A stretch of DNA of 64,000 bases. Origin: a virus. A program made the translations under genes and the position numbers. The stretch covers positions 1 to 64,000 of the IMG/VR virus record IMGVR_UViG_3300035698_017726. One strand, 5' to 3'. Shown here piece by piece: positions 48,950 to 57,322 of the stretch (within the stretch, counting starts at the first letter, position 1; each line of letters opens with the position of its first letter). A model generated the notes under the pieces. That model worked only from the letters and a program-made list of their open reading frames with translations. It did no database searches and had not been told where the DNA came from.

Positions 48950-49924
48950 ATGTCCCTGATGGAAACCCTAAGAGAGCAAGGCGTCACTGCTGAAGATCTC
49001 GAGAAGGCCGCCTCTGTGCGCCTGTTCGAGAAGGTAGCTGCGTCGGAAAGCGTAGACCTCAACTCCCTCAACGAAGCCCAAGTGAACGAGCTGTACGCTC
49101 ACTTCACAGAGAACGTCCTTCCCGGTATGGGCGGAGACGAAGCCCCAGCTGCCGCAGCCGAAGAGGCTCCCGCTGCTGATGCAAAGACCGCAGCGTATCA
49201 GACAGCTGCTACCACAGTTCTGTTCCTCAAGCAGGCTAGTGACGAAAAGATCGATGTCGCTAAGATGGACCAAAGCGAGCTGGACGGCCTCTACGCTCAC
49301 TTCACAGAGAACGTTCTCCCTGGCATGCTCCAGGAAGATGCGCCTACTGGCGAGAAGGATGCAGGAATGCGTCCCCCCACCGTCTACCTCTTCGAGAAGA
49401 TGGCAGCCGCCGAAAAGATCGATTTGGGAGCAATGTCCGATGACGACCTTGGTGGTCTCTACGGTCACTTCCTGAACGACGTTCTTCCTGGAATGCTTCC
49501 TTCTGAAGAAGCTGCTGCTCCAGAAGCTGCTGCTCCAGAGAGCAAGACTGCTTCTGCTGAAGACGTAGAAGAGGCCGCAGCCAAGCTGGCCGAAGCCGAT
49601 ATCCTTGGACGTCAGATGGCCGGTAGCTTCATGGCCGAGCTCAACAAGCAGGCCTCCGGCCTTCCTCCCTTCATGAAGAAGGATGAGGACAAGGATGAGG
49701 ACAAGGACGAGAAGGACAGCAAGGACAAGAAGGAAGACAAGGACGAGAAATGCGCGTCCTCTCCTCTCTTCGAGAAGCTGGCCGACGACCGCGCTGCTGA
49801 GATTCTTCAGGCCAATGGCGTAGACGCTGCAGCTGCTCCGGCAGATGAGCCCCAGTTCGACGACCTAGTCACTGCTCGAGCAGTAGAGAAGCTCAAGGGC
49901 CTCGGCTACCAGTTTGAGGAGTAG
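48950..49924 (+). CDS. Three-repeat virion or scaffold protein with Lys/Asp-rich segment
   Basis: From ATG 48950 (GAGAG 7 nt upstream) the 324-aa product has three imperfect repeats, about residues 25-60, 91-127 and 147-183. Each begins with a L-F-E-K-V/M-A helix and ends L-Y-A-H-F-T-E-N-V-L-P-G-M or a close variant. Ala/Pro/Glu linkers separate them. Then comes E-S-K-T-A-S, a low-complexity segment made of K-D-E-D units (about 243-270), and a helical C-terminus. It lies between protease and capsid genes, as scaffold proteins do. No family is recognised. A GTG at 48881 would add 23 unlikely residues. Confidence 0.65.
   Translation: MSLMETLREQGVTAEDLEKAASVRLFEKVAASESVDLNSLNEAQVNELYAHFTENVLPGMGGDEAPAAAAEEAPAADAKTAAYQTAATTVLFLKQASDEKIDVAKMDQSELDGLYAHFTENVLPGMLQEDAPTGEKDAGMRPPTVYLFEKMAAAEKIDLGAMSDDDLGGLYGHFLNDVLPGMLPSEEAAAPEAAAPESKTASAEDVEEAAAKLAEADILGRQMAGSFMAELNKQASGLPPFMKKDEDKDEDKDEKDSKDKKEDKDEKCASSPLFEKLADDRAAEILQANGVDAAAAPADEPQFDDLVTARAVEKLKGLGYQFEE
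49022..49505 (+). repeat. Three coding repeats of about 108 bp
   Basis: Units at 49022-49129, 49220-49330 and 49388-49500 encode related 36-37-residue modules, spaced by 198 and 168 bp. The first two share the 12-residue string A-H-F-T-E-N-V-L-P-G-M plus the preceding L-Y. Confidence 0.7.
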
Positions 49925-49927
49925 GTG

Positions 49928-50167
49928 ATGGTTAGGAGCAGCCCTCTTTGGTCTGCCTTCTTCGAGGAAACCTCGAAGCTGGCAGCTACGCCTGGAATGG
50001 CTGCTCCTGGCTCAGCCGTAGCTACGCCCAACGTAGCTACTACTGGTCAAGGTGGAACGAGCTTTATGGGTACTGGACGGACCGGTTCTGGACCTAACGC
50101 CCTGGCGCTTCCCTCCCCTTCTGTGACGACTATCTCTCCTACCCCTTTTCCACGATTCAGACCGTAA
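49928..50167 (+). CDS. Small Thr/Pro/Gly-rich virion protein, 79 aa
   Basis: GAGGAG lies about 6 nt before ATG 49928. The N-terminus S-P-L-W-S-A-F-F-E-E-T-S-K-L-A matches the general helix-plus-K-x-A pattern. The rest is an extended Gly, Thr, Ser and Pro-rich chain ending F-P-R-F-R-P. No family is recognised. Confidence 0.6.
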   Translation: MVRSSPLWSAFFEETSKLAATPGMAAPGSAVATPNVATTGQGGTSFMGTGRTGSGPNALALPSPSVTTISPTPFPRFRP

Positions 50168-50178
50168 GGATCCCAATC

Positions 50179-51039
50179 ATGAGCCGGAATCAATCAATGA
50201 TCGACGAAGCTCTGGAGCACGCCAAGCAGAGACTAGGCGCCGCCGGCTCCAGGGACTCCGAAAAGACCGCTTCTTCTACCCCGGACTTCGTTAAAGAAGC
50301 CACAGAAGTAGCCAATGCTCTAGAGTTCGTAGCCCGTAGCACCGTCGACGACGGTACTCCGCAAGCTCCCCACAACCAGAGCATCCTAGACGACTTCTTC
50401 AAGGGCGCCGCAGGCAAGAAGGGGCCCGCAGCTGGGTCCACTGATGCCGGTGGCACTCAGCAGCAGCCTCCAGTAGCCGGTAAGACCAAGATGCCCATTG
50501 GCAACACCGGAGCTACCAATCCAGAGAACAGTGAGTCTCCCGAAGGCGTGATGGGCCGCGATAAGTTCAAGCAGGAGCCCCCTGCCGTCAAGAAGCCTCC
50601 CCTGGATGGCGGCGGTAAGCAGGCCGGTCTCTCCATGTTCGACATTCTGATGTCGCAGCAAACAGAGAAGGAAGCTGCTGGTGGCGGACCCAAGGAGTTC
50701 TCATCTACTGATGCGGCTCCAGGCATTCCAAGCAAGAACGAGAACTCCAATCGTGATGCTCTCCTAGGCAGCAATGAAGCTCCGGTCAGCGCAACCAAGC
50801 GCGAAGCCAAGAAGCCCACCCGTGCTCGCCTTGCCGAAGTCTTTGCGCACACCCACGACACCGTTGGTGACGCTACGGCCAAGGCTGTGTGGCCCAATGC
50901 CGCTCAGAAGGGCGACATGAAGATCGCCGGTGCCAAGGAAGGATCCCTCTACGAGTTCAGTGAGCTCTTCGACCTCGCCTCAAAGGGTGAGCTTGGTAAG
51001 GAAGCTCAGGTCTGGGCCGCGCAAGTAGAGAGTATGTAA
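50179..51039 (+). CDS. Virion-associated protein with GELGKEAQ C-terminus, 286 aa
   Basis: Carries S-E-K-T-A-S (27-32), T-E-K-E-A-A (about 169) and a C-terminal segment L-Y-E-F-S-E-L-F-D-L-A-S-K-G-E-L-G-K-E-A-Q. A closely similar segment occurs in the next gene's product (L-Y-E-F-A-S-T-G-E-L-G-K-E-A-Q). The middle is unstructured, Gly/Pro/Lys-rich. No family is recognised. The shared C-terminal helix may dock both proteins on the same partner. Confidence 0.6.
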   Translation: MSRNQSMIDEALEHAKQRLGAAGSRDSEKTASSTPDFVKEATEVANALEFVARSTVDDGTPQAPHNQSILDDFFKGAAGKKGPAAGSTDAGGTQQQPPVAGKTKMPIGNTGATNPENSESPEGVMGRDKFKQEPPAVKKPPLDGGGKQAGLSMFDILMSQQTEKEAAGGGPKEFSSTDAAPGIPSKNENSNRDALLGSNEAPVSATKREAKKPTRARLAEVFAHTHDTVGDATAKAVWPNAAQKGDMKIAGAKEGSLYEFSELFDLASKGELGKEAQVWAAQVESM

Positions 51040-51042
51040 GAG

Positions 51043-52797
51043 ATGGCTGCTCCAACCCTTTCAGTTGCCCTACAGCGGGGGAAGAAGACTTTGTTCAAGA
51101 AGCCTTCTCCTCAGCAGGGTGAGGTACCTGGAAAGGTTGCGGACATGGCCAATCCGACTACGTCCCAGTTGGACCTGCTGAACACCGTTCCGTCCGCAAG
51201 GATGGATCGGTATAAGCAGTACCTTCAGGGACACGCAGAGGCTCCGCCTATCGATGTTGTAGAGAAGGCTAGTCCAATTGCCCAAGCCGGAAGAGGCATA
51301 GGCACGGTAGCCGGGTCGGTGATTGGGGCCCCCGTCTCTGCCGTTGCTCGTTTGGGTGGTAGAGAGAGAGCACTCAGCGCGTTTAAGTCCACTCAAGGCC
51401 TAGGCGCGGATATAGGTGGTCGTCTTGGTGGGTTCGTAGGAACTGAGGCGCTAAAGGCCCAGGAAGCGAAGAGATCTCTTCGTGCCCAAGAAGCTGAGAG
51501 AGCTCTAGGGTCAGACGACCTACAAGCGAATATGGAAAACGCGGTCTGGAGTCAGCAGCTAGGCCAGAACAACACTCGTGGTGCGGCGCAAGACAAGGCT
51601 GACCTCGAAAAGGCCCGGATGAGGACCAAGCTTCTCAGCCAGGGGATGAACCTGTATGGTAAGTCTGTAGCCGGCGGTGGCCTACCTTCAGCACCTATAG
51701 ATTCCGGCCCAGGGATCGGAGAGCAGCTTAAAGACGCATTCAACTCCGTGAGGGGCTCCGTGACTGGAAAAACTGCTGGAATCGGCGAACCTAGTCAAGA
51801 TCAGTTGGATCTTCTGAATACGCATCCATCCATGCGCGCAGATAAGTACAAGCAGCATCTGCAGGGATACGTAGACCGCCCTCAGATTGACCCGGAGTCA
51901 GGGGTTGGAACGGGTAGAGTGACCGGCGGTGTTACCGGTGGGCTACTCGGAGCAGGACTTGGAAGTATTGTTGCTAGCGGCAACCCTTTGGCTGGCGCAG
52001 CTGTTGGTGGCGTCGCCGGTGCGGGTCTTGGTGCTTGGGGCGGCGGGTCTCTGGCGCGCAGTAATGCCCAGAGCACCAATGAAGATAACGCCATGTGGTC
52101 CGAGCACGCCAAGGAGCTCCTTGGTAACGAGGACCTCACTCCTCACATGGAGAACGCCGTCTGGAGACAACAGCAGCACCAAACCCAGATGCGAGAAGAG
52201 CAGGAAGCTGAAGAGCGGCAACGTCGCCAGGAGATGACGGCTAAGCTAGTCGGCCAGGCCATCGATGCCTATAAGGACCGGGGAACCCCACAGCCCGCTC
52301 TGCTACAAGAAGCTGCTCCTGCGCAAGAGCCAATGCACGTTGACCCTAGGTCGAGCTTTGGTTCTCCTCCCCCTGATGAACGTGCTCCCAAACTCAAAGA
52401 ACGAGCACCTAAGCTCAAGGCTAAGGACTCAAATCGCCCACTAGGCGATGAGGACATTCCTTCCTGGGCAGAAGACAAAGACGCGTTCCGCGCCGCACAG
52501 AAAGAAGTAGAGGGGTACAAGGCTGCGTCTCTACGTGACTACGCACAACTTTATGAATTTGCATCTACCGGTGAGCTAGGTAAAGAAGCTCAAGCGTATA
52601 TCACTGGCTTCGCCCAGCTAGTTGATGGTAAGCTTGGCAAACCATATCTCACTAAAGTCGCCGATGAAGCTTCAGTCCAAGAGTCTGCAGAGGATGCGAA
52701 AAAGCGTAGGCTTTCTTCGCTTCTGAAGAAGCAGGCACCTTCTGGGACTGTGACAGGATCGGCATCCCCGAACCCACCAATGGGATACCTACAATGA
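51043..52797 (+). CDS. Internally duplicated glycine-zipper virion protein, 584 aa
   Basis: The protein contains two copies of a unit of about 125-130 residues: Q-L-D-L-L-N-T-V-P-S begins the first (residue 42) and Q-L-D-L-L-N-T-H-P-S the second (254); M-E-N-A-V-W ends them (164 and 369). Each unit has a glycine-zipper region in the middle. A repeated K-L-K-E-R-A-P-K-L-K-A/E pair follows, then K-A-A-S-L-R-D-Y and G-E-L-G-K-E-A-Q near residue 500. I infer an ejected membrane-active protein. No family is recognised. Confidence 0.65.
   Translation: MAAPTLSVALQRGKKTLFKKPSPQQGEVPGKVADMANPTTSQLDLLNTVPSARMDRYKQYLQGHAEAPPIDVVEKASPIAQAGRGIGTVAGSVIGAPVSAVARLGGRERALSAFKSTQGLGADIGGRLGGFVGTEALKAQEAKRSLRAQEAERALGSDDLQANMENAVWSQQLGQNNTRGAAQDKADLEKARMRTKLLSQGMNLYGKSVAGGGLPSAPIDSGPGIGEQLKDAFNSVRGSVTGKTAGIGEPSQDQLDLLNTHPSMRADKYKQHLQGYVDRPQIDPESGVGTGRVTGGVTGGLLGAGLGSIVASGNPLAGAAVGGVAGAGLGAWGGGSLARSNAQSTNEDNAMWSEHAKELLGNEDLTPHMENAVWRQQQHQTQMREEQEAEERQRRQEMTAKLVGQAIDAYKDRGTPQPALLQEAAPAQEPMHVDPRSSFGSPPPDERAPKLKERAPKLKAKDSNRPLGDEDIPSWAEDKDAFRAAQKEVEGYKAASLRDYAQLYEFASTGELGKEAQAYITGFAQLVDGKLGKPYLTKVADEASVQESAEDAKKRRLSSLLKKQAPSGTVTGSASPNPPMGYLQ
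51160..52173 (+). repeat. Coding tandem duplication within the 584-aa gene
   Basis: Unit 1 is about 51160-51558 and unit 2 about 51796-52173. The start and end motifs of each unit are conserved in protein and partly in DNA; the middle zipper regions have diverged. Confidence 0.65.
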
Positions 52798-53162
52798 CTG
52801 TAAAGCTAGGATCGACACAGATCTCTGCAGTAGCTGCTCGGGGTGCCCAGACTATTCGCTCTCTGACAGAGAAGGCAGCTTCTTTGGATTCTGAGAACGA
52901 CGGTCTGCGTCAGGAACTGGCCGATCTGAGGCGTGATGCTCGCATCAGCAAGATCGCGTCGGAGATGGACGACAAGGGCCTTCAAGCAGACATGACCTTC
53001 GAAGAGAAGGTTGCAGCTCTCCGTGAACATGACAATCTCGACCTTGCAGAAGAGGCCGTGAAGTTTGCTTCTTTCGCCGTTCCGCTGGCTACCGTCTCTG
53101 AAGATGGGCCTACGGAGAATCAGGGCGGAAGTCTTCATGGCTATCTTGTGACAGGCGGATAG
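52794..53162 (+). CDS. Coiled-coil scaffold-like protein, 122 aa
   Basis: ATGA overlap with the previous stop. T-E-K-A-A-S-L (about 25) leads into a long helix L-R-Q-E-L-A-D-L-R-R-D-A-R-I-S-K-I-A-S-E, then E-E-K-V-A-A-L. It is small and helical and located two genes before the major capsid protein, so a scaffold or chaperone role is possible; inference. No family is recognised. Confidence 0.6.
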   Translation: MTVKLGSTQISAVAARGAQTIRSLTEKAASLDSENDGLRQELADLRRDARISKIASEMDDKGLQADMTFEEKVAALREHDNLDLAEEAVKFASFAVPLATVSEDGPTENQGGSLHGYLVTGG

Positions 53163-53228
53163 CAATCCGGCCTTGCATACATGCATCATAGGCCATACCA
53201 TTCAGGAAGTTAAGGAGGCCCACTTACC
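53163..53228 (+). promoter_or_regulatory. Short gap before the capsid gene pair
   Basis: 66 bp between a stop and the next ATG, longer than most plus-strand gaps here. It holds AAGGAGG 11 nt before the start, the strongest Shine-Dalgarno seen in the block, as expected for highly made capsid proteins, and the short repeat GCATACATGCATCAT. No clear promoter boxes. Confidence 0.4.
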
Positions 53229-53792
53229 ATGGCCGGAACCTATATCTCAATCCTGCAGCCAGGTTACTCCACTCTGTGGACGCGTGACCTGCTGTACACG
53301 CCAGGCACCAATGAAAGTGCCTCCATCAACCCCTTCGATCCCAACGATGATCGACCCCTCGTAGAGGGTGAGTGGCTAGAGCATTCGTCTACGGTACAAA
53401 ACCGCGTCTCACGCGGCGGCGCCAATGGTGCCGGTGCTGGAGCATGTACTGCTCCAGGTATCAAAGAAAACGAAGGCATGAACCCCTCGTATATGTACTT
53501 CATGGAACAGGGACGGTACGACGCGCAAGCAACTAAGCGCGTTCACATGATCTTGGGCCCCTACGGATACGAGTTCCGTACCAAGCTCTGTGACGATACC
53601 GTGGCTATTCCGGTGAACACCGCTCTTACCGTCTGGGACTGGGATGGCCCGGCAGGCGCATGGGGCTTGGTACGTCGTGTTCTTGGAGCTCGCGTAGATG
53701 CGGCTTCTTGGACCGTTGGTCGCGTTGTTCGTGTCTTTGGCACAAACGACGTTAGCGTCATCTTCATGCCTGGTTCCGGCCACGCGGCCTAA
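53229..53792 (+). CDS. Capsid decoration or minor capsid protein candidate
   Basis: A 187-aa beta-rich protein (V-I-F-M-P-G-S-G-H at the end, repeated W/Y-G). It sits directly before the major capsid gene with a very strong ribosome binding site, which suggests high expression. No E-K-x-A peptide is present. Gly-rich loop G-G-A-N-G-A-G-A-G at about 64-72. Decoration proteins are often encoded here, but no family match is claimed. Confidence 0.6.
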   Translation: MAGTYISILQPGYSTLWTRDLLYTPGTNESASINPFDPNDDRPLVEGEWLEHSSTVQNRVSRGGANGAGAGACTAPGIKENEGMNPSYMYFMEQGRYDAQATKRVHMILGPYGYEFRTKLCDDTVAIPVNTALTVWDWDGPAGAWGLVRRVLGARVDAASWTVGRVVRVFGTNDVSVIFMPGSGHAA

Positions 53793-53802
53793 GGAGTACA
53801 CC

Positions 53803-54960
53803 ATGGATTACACTGCTGAAATGGTCAACTCCGGCTTCCTAGAGAGACTGGACACCGATGGCCCCACTAAGGTGGCCGCCAACACCCTCAACTACATCAA
53901 GGACAGGTTGCGTGAAGCGAGCTTCGCCGACATGATCGTCCCCGCTCAACGTGTTGTGCGTGGCGATCTACAGCGTAGTACCGAGCACGACACCATGGTC
54001 AAGATCGTGGACATCGAGCCCGGCTCACGCGCCATGAGCTTGAACTTCCGTGGCCAGCCCGAGGCCGTGTACATCACCGGTAAGCGCTATGCGATCACCT
54101 TCTGGACCATCTCGTCCATGAAGTTCGAGATCGTCGAGCAGGAGCTGATGGCGTACGAGATGCCTGTGACCAAGATCATTGAGGAGAACAGCCTCAAGGA
54201 TATGGTTGAGGTAAAGGACCGCGAGTTCCTGTACCACGTCGAGGCCTGCATCGAAGCTATGCAGAGTGAGGGTAATGCTGGCGCCACCGCGTTCAACACC
54301 ACGAACGTGAACCTCGGTCCCGCGACCGTGGTTGGTGTTTCCAAGCTGAAGGGCGAGCTCGCTCTCCAGCAGGTGACTGACGACTTCGTGTCGTACGCCA
54401 TCTCCCGTCCTGACATCGTCAAGATCAAGAAGCTGCTCAAGCGTCAGATTCTGGATGCCGCCGGTAACGTCGTGCGCCAGGGACGTCTCAAGCCAGCTCT
54501 GATGCTGATGACTGAGTCGGACACCGATGACTTCGACCAGTGGACCCATGAGGACTTTGGTGACAGGCTCCAGTCTGACACCACTACCGACGGGTACACC
54601 TACAACAAGGTCCTAGGTCTGCGCATCATCCGCACGATCAAGAACGACATCCTTCGTGAAGGCAACGTCTACATCTTCACCAGCCCTGAGTTCTTCGGTA
54701 GGAACTACATCCTCAACGATGTGAAGTTCTATATCGACAAGATCGCTAACCGGATCTTCTGGCAGGCCTGGATGGACATTGGTATGGGCTTCGGAAACAT
54801 CGCTTCCGTAGTCAAGCTTGAGCTCTACTCTGGCTCCACCATCACTGGTGCTACCGATACCGGCTTTGCGGCTGCCATCCCGGTTGAGGAAGAGGAAATC
54901 GGAGCTCAGAACAACAAGGCTGCAGACGGTCTGACCTTCCCCAGCATCACCGTCTACTAG
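53803..54960 (+). CDS. Major capsid protein (HK97-fold)
   Basis: From ATG 53803 (AAGGAG 6 nt upstream) the 385-aa product has the expected layout of HK97-like capsid proteins: an N-terminal helical arm (L-N-Y-I-K-D-R-L-R-E-A-S-F-A-D), a long spine helix region, a mixed alpha/beta P-domain and a beta-rich A-domain with F-T-S-P-E-F-F-G-R-N-Y. Position after protease, scaffold-like and decoration-like genes and a double hairpin after the stop fit a highly expressed capsid gene. The family is called from length, context and layout rather than a strict motif. Confidence 0.8.
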   Translation: MDYTAEMVNSGFLERLDTDGPTKVAANTLNYIKDRLREASFADMIVPAQRVVRGDLQRSTEHDTMVKIVDIEPGSRAMSLNFRGQPEAVYITGKRYAITFWTISSMKFEIVEQELMAYEMPVTKIIEENSLKDMVEVKDREFLYHVEACIEAMQSEGNAGATAFNTTNVNLGPATVVGVSKLKGELALQQVTDDFVSYAISRPDIVKIKKLLKRQILDAAGNVVRQGRLKPALMLMTESDTDDFDQWTHEDFGDRLQSDTTTDGYTYNKVLGLRIIRTIKNDILREGNVYIFTSPEFFGRNYILNDVKFYIDKIANRIFWQAWMDIGMGFGNIASVVKLELYSGSTITGATDTGFAAAIPVEEEEIGAQNNKAADGLTFPSITVY

Positions 54961-54975
54961 TAGCCGCAAGGCTAC
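54960..54975 (+). other. Hairpin at the capsid stop codon
   Basis: GTAGCC-GCAA-GGCTAC is a perfect 6-bp stem with a GNRA tetraloop, beginning at the last base of the stop codon. It probably protects the capsid mRNA end or helps the terminator that follows. Confidence 0.55.
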
Positions 54976-54987
54976 CAGAGGCAAAAG

Positions 54988-55019
54988 CGGCCTCGGTCCC
55001 TGTGGGGCCGGGGCCGTTT
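54988..55019 (+). terminator. Strong terminator after the major capsid gene
   Basis: CGGCCTCGGTCCC (54988-55000) pairs with GGGGCCGGGGCCG (55004-55016), 13 bp with two G-U pairs and a 3-nt loop, followed by TTT. It would separate high capsid expression from the connector genes. Confidence 0.7.
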
Positions 55020-55034
55020 CGCCATGGAGCTCCG

Positions 55035-55757
55035 ATGAGATACCTACTCAGAAACACCATTCGAGACACGCAGTACAAGACGAAGCGTGCTGCGCACCCA
55101 GGAAAGGCGAATAGACGGCCGATTATCGGCGGAAAGCCTCTTCCACCCAGCTCTACCAGAATTCTCCGTCTCCCGCAATTCACCAAGAAGATGCTGGATG
55201 AGATCGAGTACCATCAGGAGGTAGGTAACGTCGTCCTGCTCAGCGTAGGAAAGGCGGGACCCTGTGTAGACATCAACGCACTTAGGAAGCGTCTGGGATT
55301 CCCGATTCCAGTGACGCCCGGCCCAGTAGTGAAGACCGTCAGTGAGCCCGCTCCTGCAGTCTCCATCTCTGAGCCTGTAGAAGAGATTCAGATTCCAGAA
55401 GTAGCCCCGGTAGAAGAGGCACCTCTTCCAGTTCCTGAGCCAGAACCCGAGCCAGAACCCGAGCCCCAGATCGAAGTTCAAGTAGGCGTCGTTACGGCTG
55501 TGGTCACCCCCGGAGAAGATGGGGAGTTCGGAACTGAGGACGATGTAGTACAGCTAGGCGGCAGCATCATAGATGAGATCACCGAGCCTGATACTCCTGT
55601 AGAGGAAGAAGACGCCAAGCCGGTCTATACTGAGTCTGAGCTCAAGAAGATGAAGAACGACAAGCTCAGAGCAATTCTGTTGATGGAGCACGGAGTGAAG
55701 CTCCACGCCAAGAAGGCTGAGCTCGTTTCCACGATCCTCGAACTTCAGGAGGACTAA
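55035..55757 (+). CDS. Protein with Pro-Glu repeat and C-terminal HeH/SAP-like domain
   Basis: ATG 55035 has GGAG 5 nt upstream. The 240-aa product has a basic N-terminus, a beta/helix domain with L-P-Q-F-T-K-K, a run of alternating Pro-Glu (P-E-P-E-P-E-P), an acidic stretch and a C-terminal helix-extended-helix: Y-T-E-S-E-L-K-K-M-K-N-D-K-L-R, A-K-K-A-E-L-V-S-T-I-L-E-L-Q. The last part is a known DNA-binding or Rho-N-like shape. Possibly a head-completion protein; inference. Confidence 0.65.
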   Translation: MRYLLRNTIRDTQYKTKRAAHPGKANRRPIIGGKPLPPSSTRILRLPQFTKKMLDEIEYHQEVGNVVLLSVGKAGPCVDINALRKRLGFPIPVTPGPVVKTVSEPAPAVSISEPVEEIQIPEVAPVEEAPLPVPEPEPEPEPEPQIEVQVGVVTAVVTPGEDGEFGTEDDVVQLGGSIIDEITEPDTPVEEEDAKPVYTESELKKMKNDKLRAILLMEHGVKLHAKKAELVSTILELQED

Positions 55758-55762
55758 AGAGC

Positions 55763-56245
55763 ATGGCTCTCGTCCAAGTCCACAACATCTCAGACCGGAA
55801 TAGCACTAAGTCTCTACCAAAGGCGTTTCGCGTAGGCGGCATCAAAATCCGTCCTGGCAGCGCCGAGCTGGTAGATGACACTAACATCAACTCAAAGGTT
55901 CGTAGACTTCACGGCACACACCTGTGGATCGGTGCCCTTCCTCCTGCTCTCCTGAAGACCGCCAAGTCGCTCGTCAGAGAAAAGGAAGCTGCCCTCTCCT
56001 TGAAGACAGATCCCATGACCATTCAGGAAGCCAGAGAGTATCTCGGCAGTCTGACGGCCAAGGACATCAGGGTATTGGCAGACGGAATGGTTCCCCCACT
56101 GACGTTCAAGCGTGAGCCTCCTGTCCGTCAACTAGTCGCCAGAGTAAGCAGAGCCATGTTCAGTGGTACTCGTATCCTGGACCCGTCTGTTTTCTTCTGG
56201 TCTCGTAGATGGACTAAGTCAGGATCCGAATACGTAGAGAAGTAG
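55763..56245 (+). CDS. Hypothetical neck-region protein, 160 aa
   Basis: A globular-looking mixed protein with I-K-I-R-P-G-S-A-E-L-V and T-I-Q-E-A-R-E-Y-L-G-S-L-T-A-K-D-I-R, the latter like a short helical DNA-binding hairpin. It ends in aromatic-basic residues. It lies between the capsid and connector genes. No family is recognised. Confidence 0.55.
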   Translation: MALVQVHNISDRNSTKSLPKAFRVGGIKIRPGSAELVDDTNINSKVRRLHGTHLWIGALPPALLKTAKSLVREKEAALSLKTDPMTIQEAREYLGSLTAKDIRVLADGMVPPLTFKREPPVRQLVARVSRAMFSGTRILDPSVFFWSRRWTKSGSEYVEK

Positions 56246-56246
56246 A

Positions 56247-56753
56247 ATGCTAGGCTTAGGTCCCACTATTGCGGTTCCTACGGCAAGCGCCCGCATGAAC
56301 GAGCTGATTGCACGCATTCGGCTCTTCACGCGGGACTTCCCCGAACTGAACCGACTCATCAAGGGTGAAGAGTCCAGCGACCGTATGATCGCTTGGGCGA
56401 TCATCGACACCCTTGATGATTGGAACTCCACCCCTCCATTTCTAAGCATGGCCGCATCCATTTCCAACTTCCCCTCGGAGCACTTGTTGGTCCGAGGGGC
56501 AGTCTGCTGTCTCCTAGAGAGTGTCGGTCTTCTTCAGACCCGGAACCACCTTCAGTTCTCTGATGGTGGCCTGTCTGTGTCGATCTCCGACAAGGCTCCG
56601 CTCATCATGAACTGGATTCAGCTCTTCAGAACGCAGTACGAGCAGAAGAAGCTCCGCATGAAGACGGCTATCAACATTGAGATGGCCTTCGATGGATCAG
56701 GAACCTTCTCAGAGTACTTCGCCGTCAACGGAATCTATATGGGAGCGTTCTAA
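56247..56753 (+). CDS. Head-tail connector-like protein, 168 aa
   Basis: A helical protein beginning M-L-G-L-G-P, with A-R-I-R-L-F-T-R-D-F-P-E-L-N-R-L-I and a long middle helix ending at E-M-A-F-D-G. Size, helical content and place after the capsid genes resemble adaptor proteins that join portal and neck. No firm family. The stop overlaps the next ATG. Confidence 0.55.
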   Translation: MLGLGPTIAVPTASARMNELIARIRLFTRDFPELNRLIKGEESSDRMIAWAIIDTLDDWNSTPPFLSMAASISNFPSEHLLVRGAVCCLLESVGLLQTRNHLQFSDGGLSVSISDKAPLIMNWIQLFRTQYEQKKLRMKTAINIEMAFDGSGTFSEYFAVNGIYMGAF

Positions 56754-57322
56754 TGCCCAAAGACATCCCGAACACCATCTGGAAGGCTGATGACCCTCTA
56801 GAGCGTAAAGTCCATGCTGCCGAGTATTGGTCCGAGCTCACAGGTAGAGATGAGTCCGCTAAGCGTGAAGCTGAGAGAGTTCCCTCTCCGCACGATGACG
56901 CTGAGGTGGAGTACGAGGATGGAGGGCACACCTTCGAAGATGAGAAGGATGCCTCTGTCCCTGAGGACCTGAAGGCACCGCTAGTTGGTGGAGCTATTGG
57001 GGGCACACTCGGTGCTGCTTCTGGGGCTGCTCTCGGCTACCACAATAGCCGTCCCGGTGCCGACGGTAAGAGCCGCTCCGAGATAGGAAGAGAGCGGAAG
57101 CTCAGGGATCATCTCGAAGACAAAGAGCGGGCCGGTAAGGCTCCAGGGCTTCGGGCCAAGTATCACCAGATGATGCTGAACGAGGCCGTCAAGAACAGGA
57201 AGTCTCCTCTTCGCGGAGCTCTAGGCACTGCCGTAGGAGTAGGAACTGTAGGAGCACTCAGCGGAGCTGGAGTCGGCGCTGAGTATCAAGGGGCTAAGAG
57301 TGATCACGCTTCGGAACTGTAG
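56753..57322 (+). CDS. Virion protein with two glycine-zipper segments, 189 aa
   Basis: Acidic N-terminal half (D-A-E-V-E-Y-E-D-G-G), then zipper G-G-A-I-G-G-T-L-G-A-A-S-G-A-A-L-G, a charged linker, and a second zipper G-T-A-V-G-V-G-T-V-G-A-L-S-G-A-G-V-G. The end overlaps the next gene by 23 nt. Probably membrane-interacting; inference. Confidence 0.6.
   Translation: MPKDIPNTIWKADDPLERKVHAAEYWSELTGRDESAKREAERVPSPHDDAEVEYEDGGHTFEDEKDASVPEDLKAPLVGGAIGGTLGAASGAALGYHNSRPGADGKSRSEIGRERKLRDHLEDKERAGKAPGLRAKYHQMMLNEAVKNRKSPLRGALGTAVGVGTVGALSGAGVGAEYQGAKSDHASEL

Noticed and set aside
49681-49750. Short tandem DNA repeat (GATGAGGACAAG units), CRISPR-like at first sight
   Set aside because: It is in frame and encodes a Lys/Asp/Glu stretch; there are no spacers.
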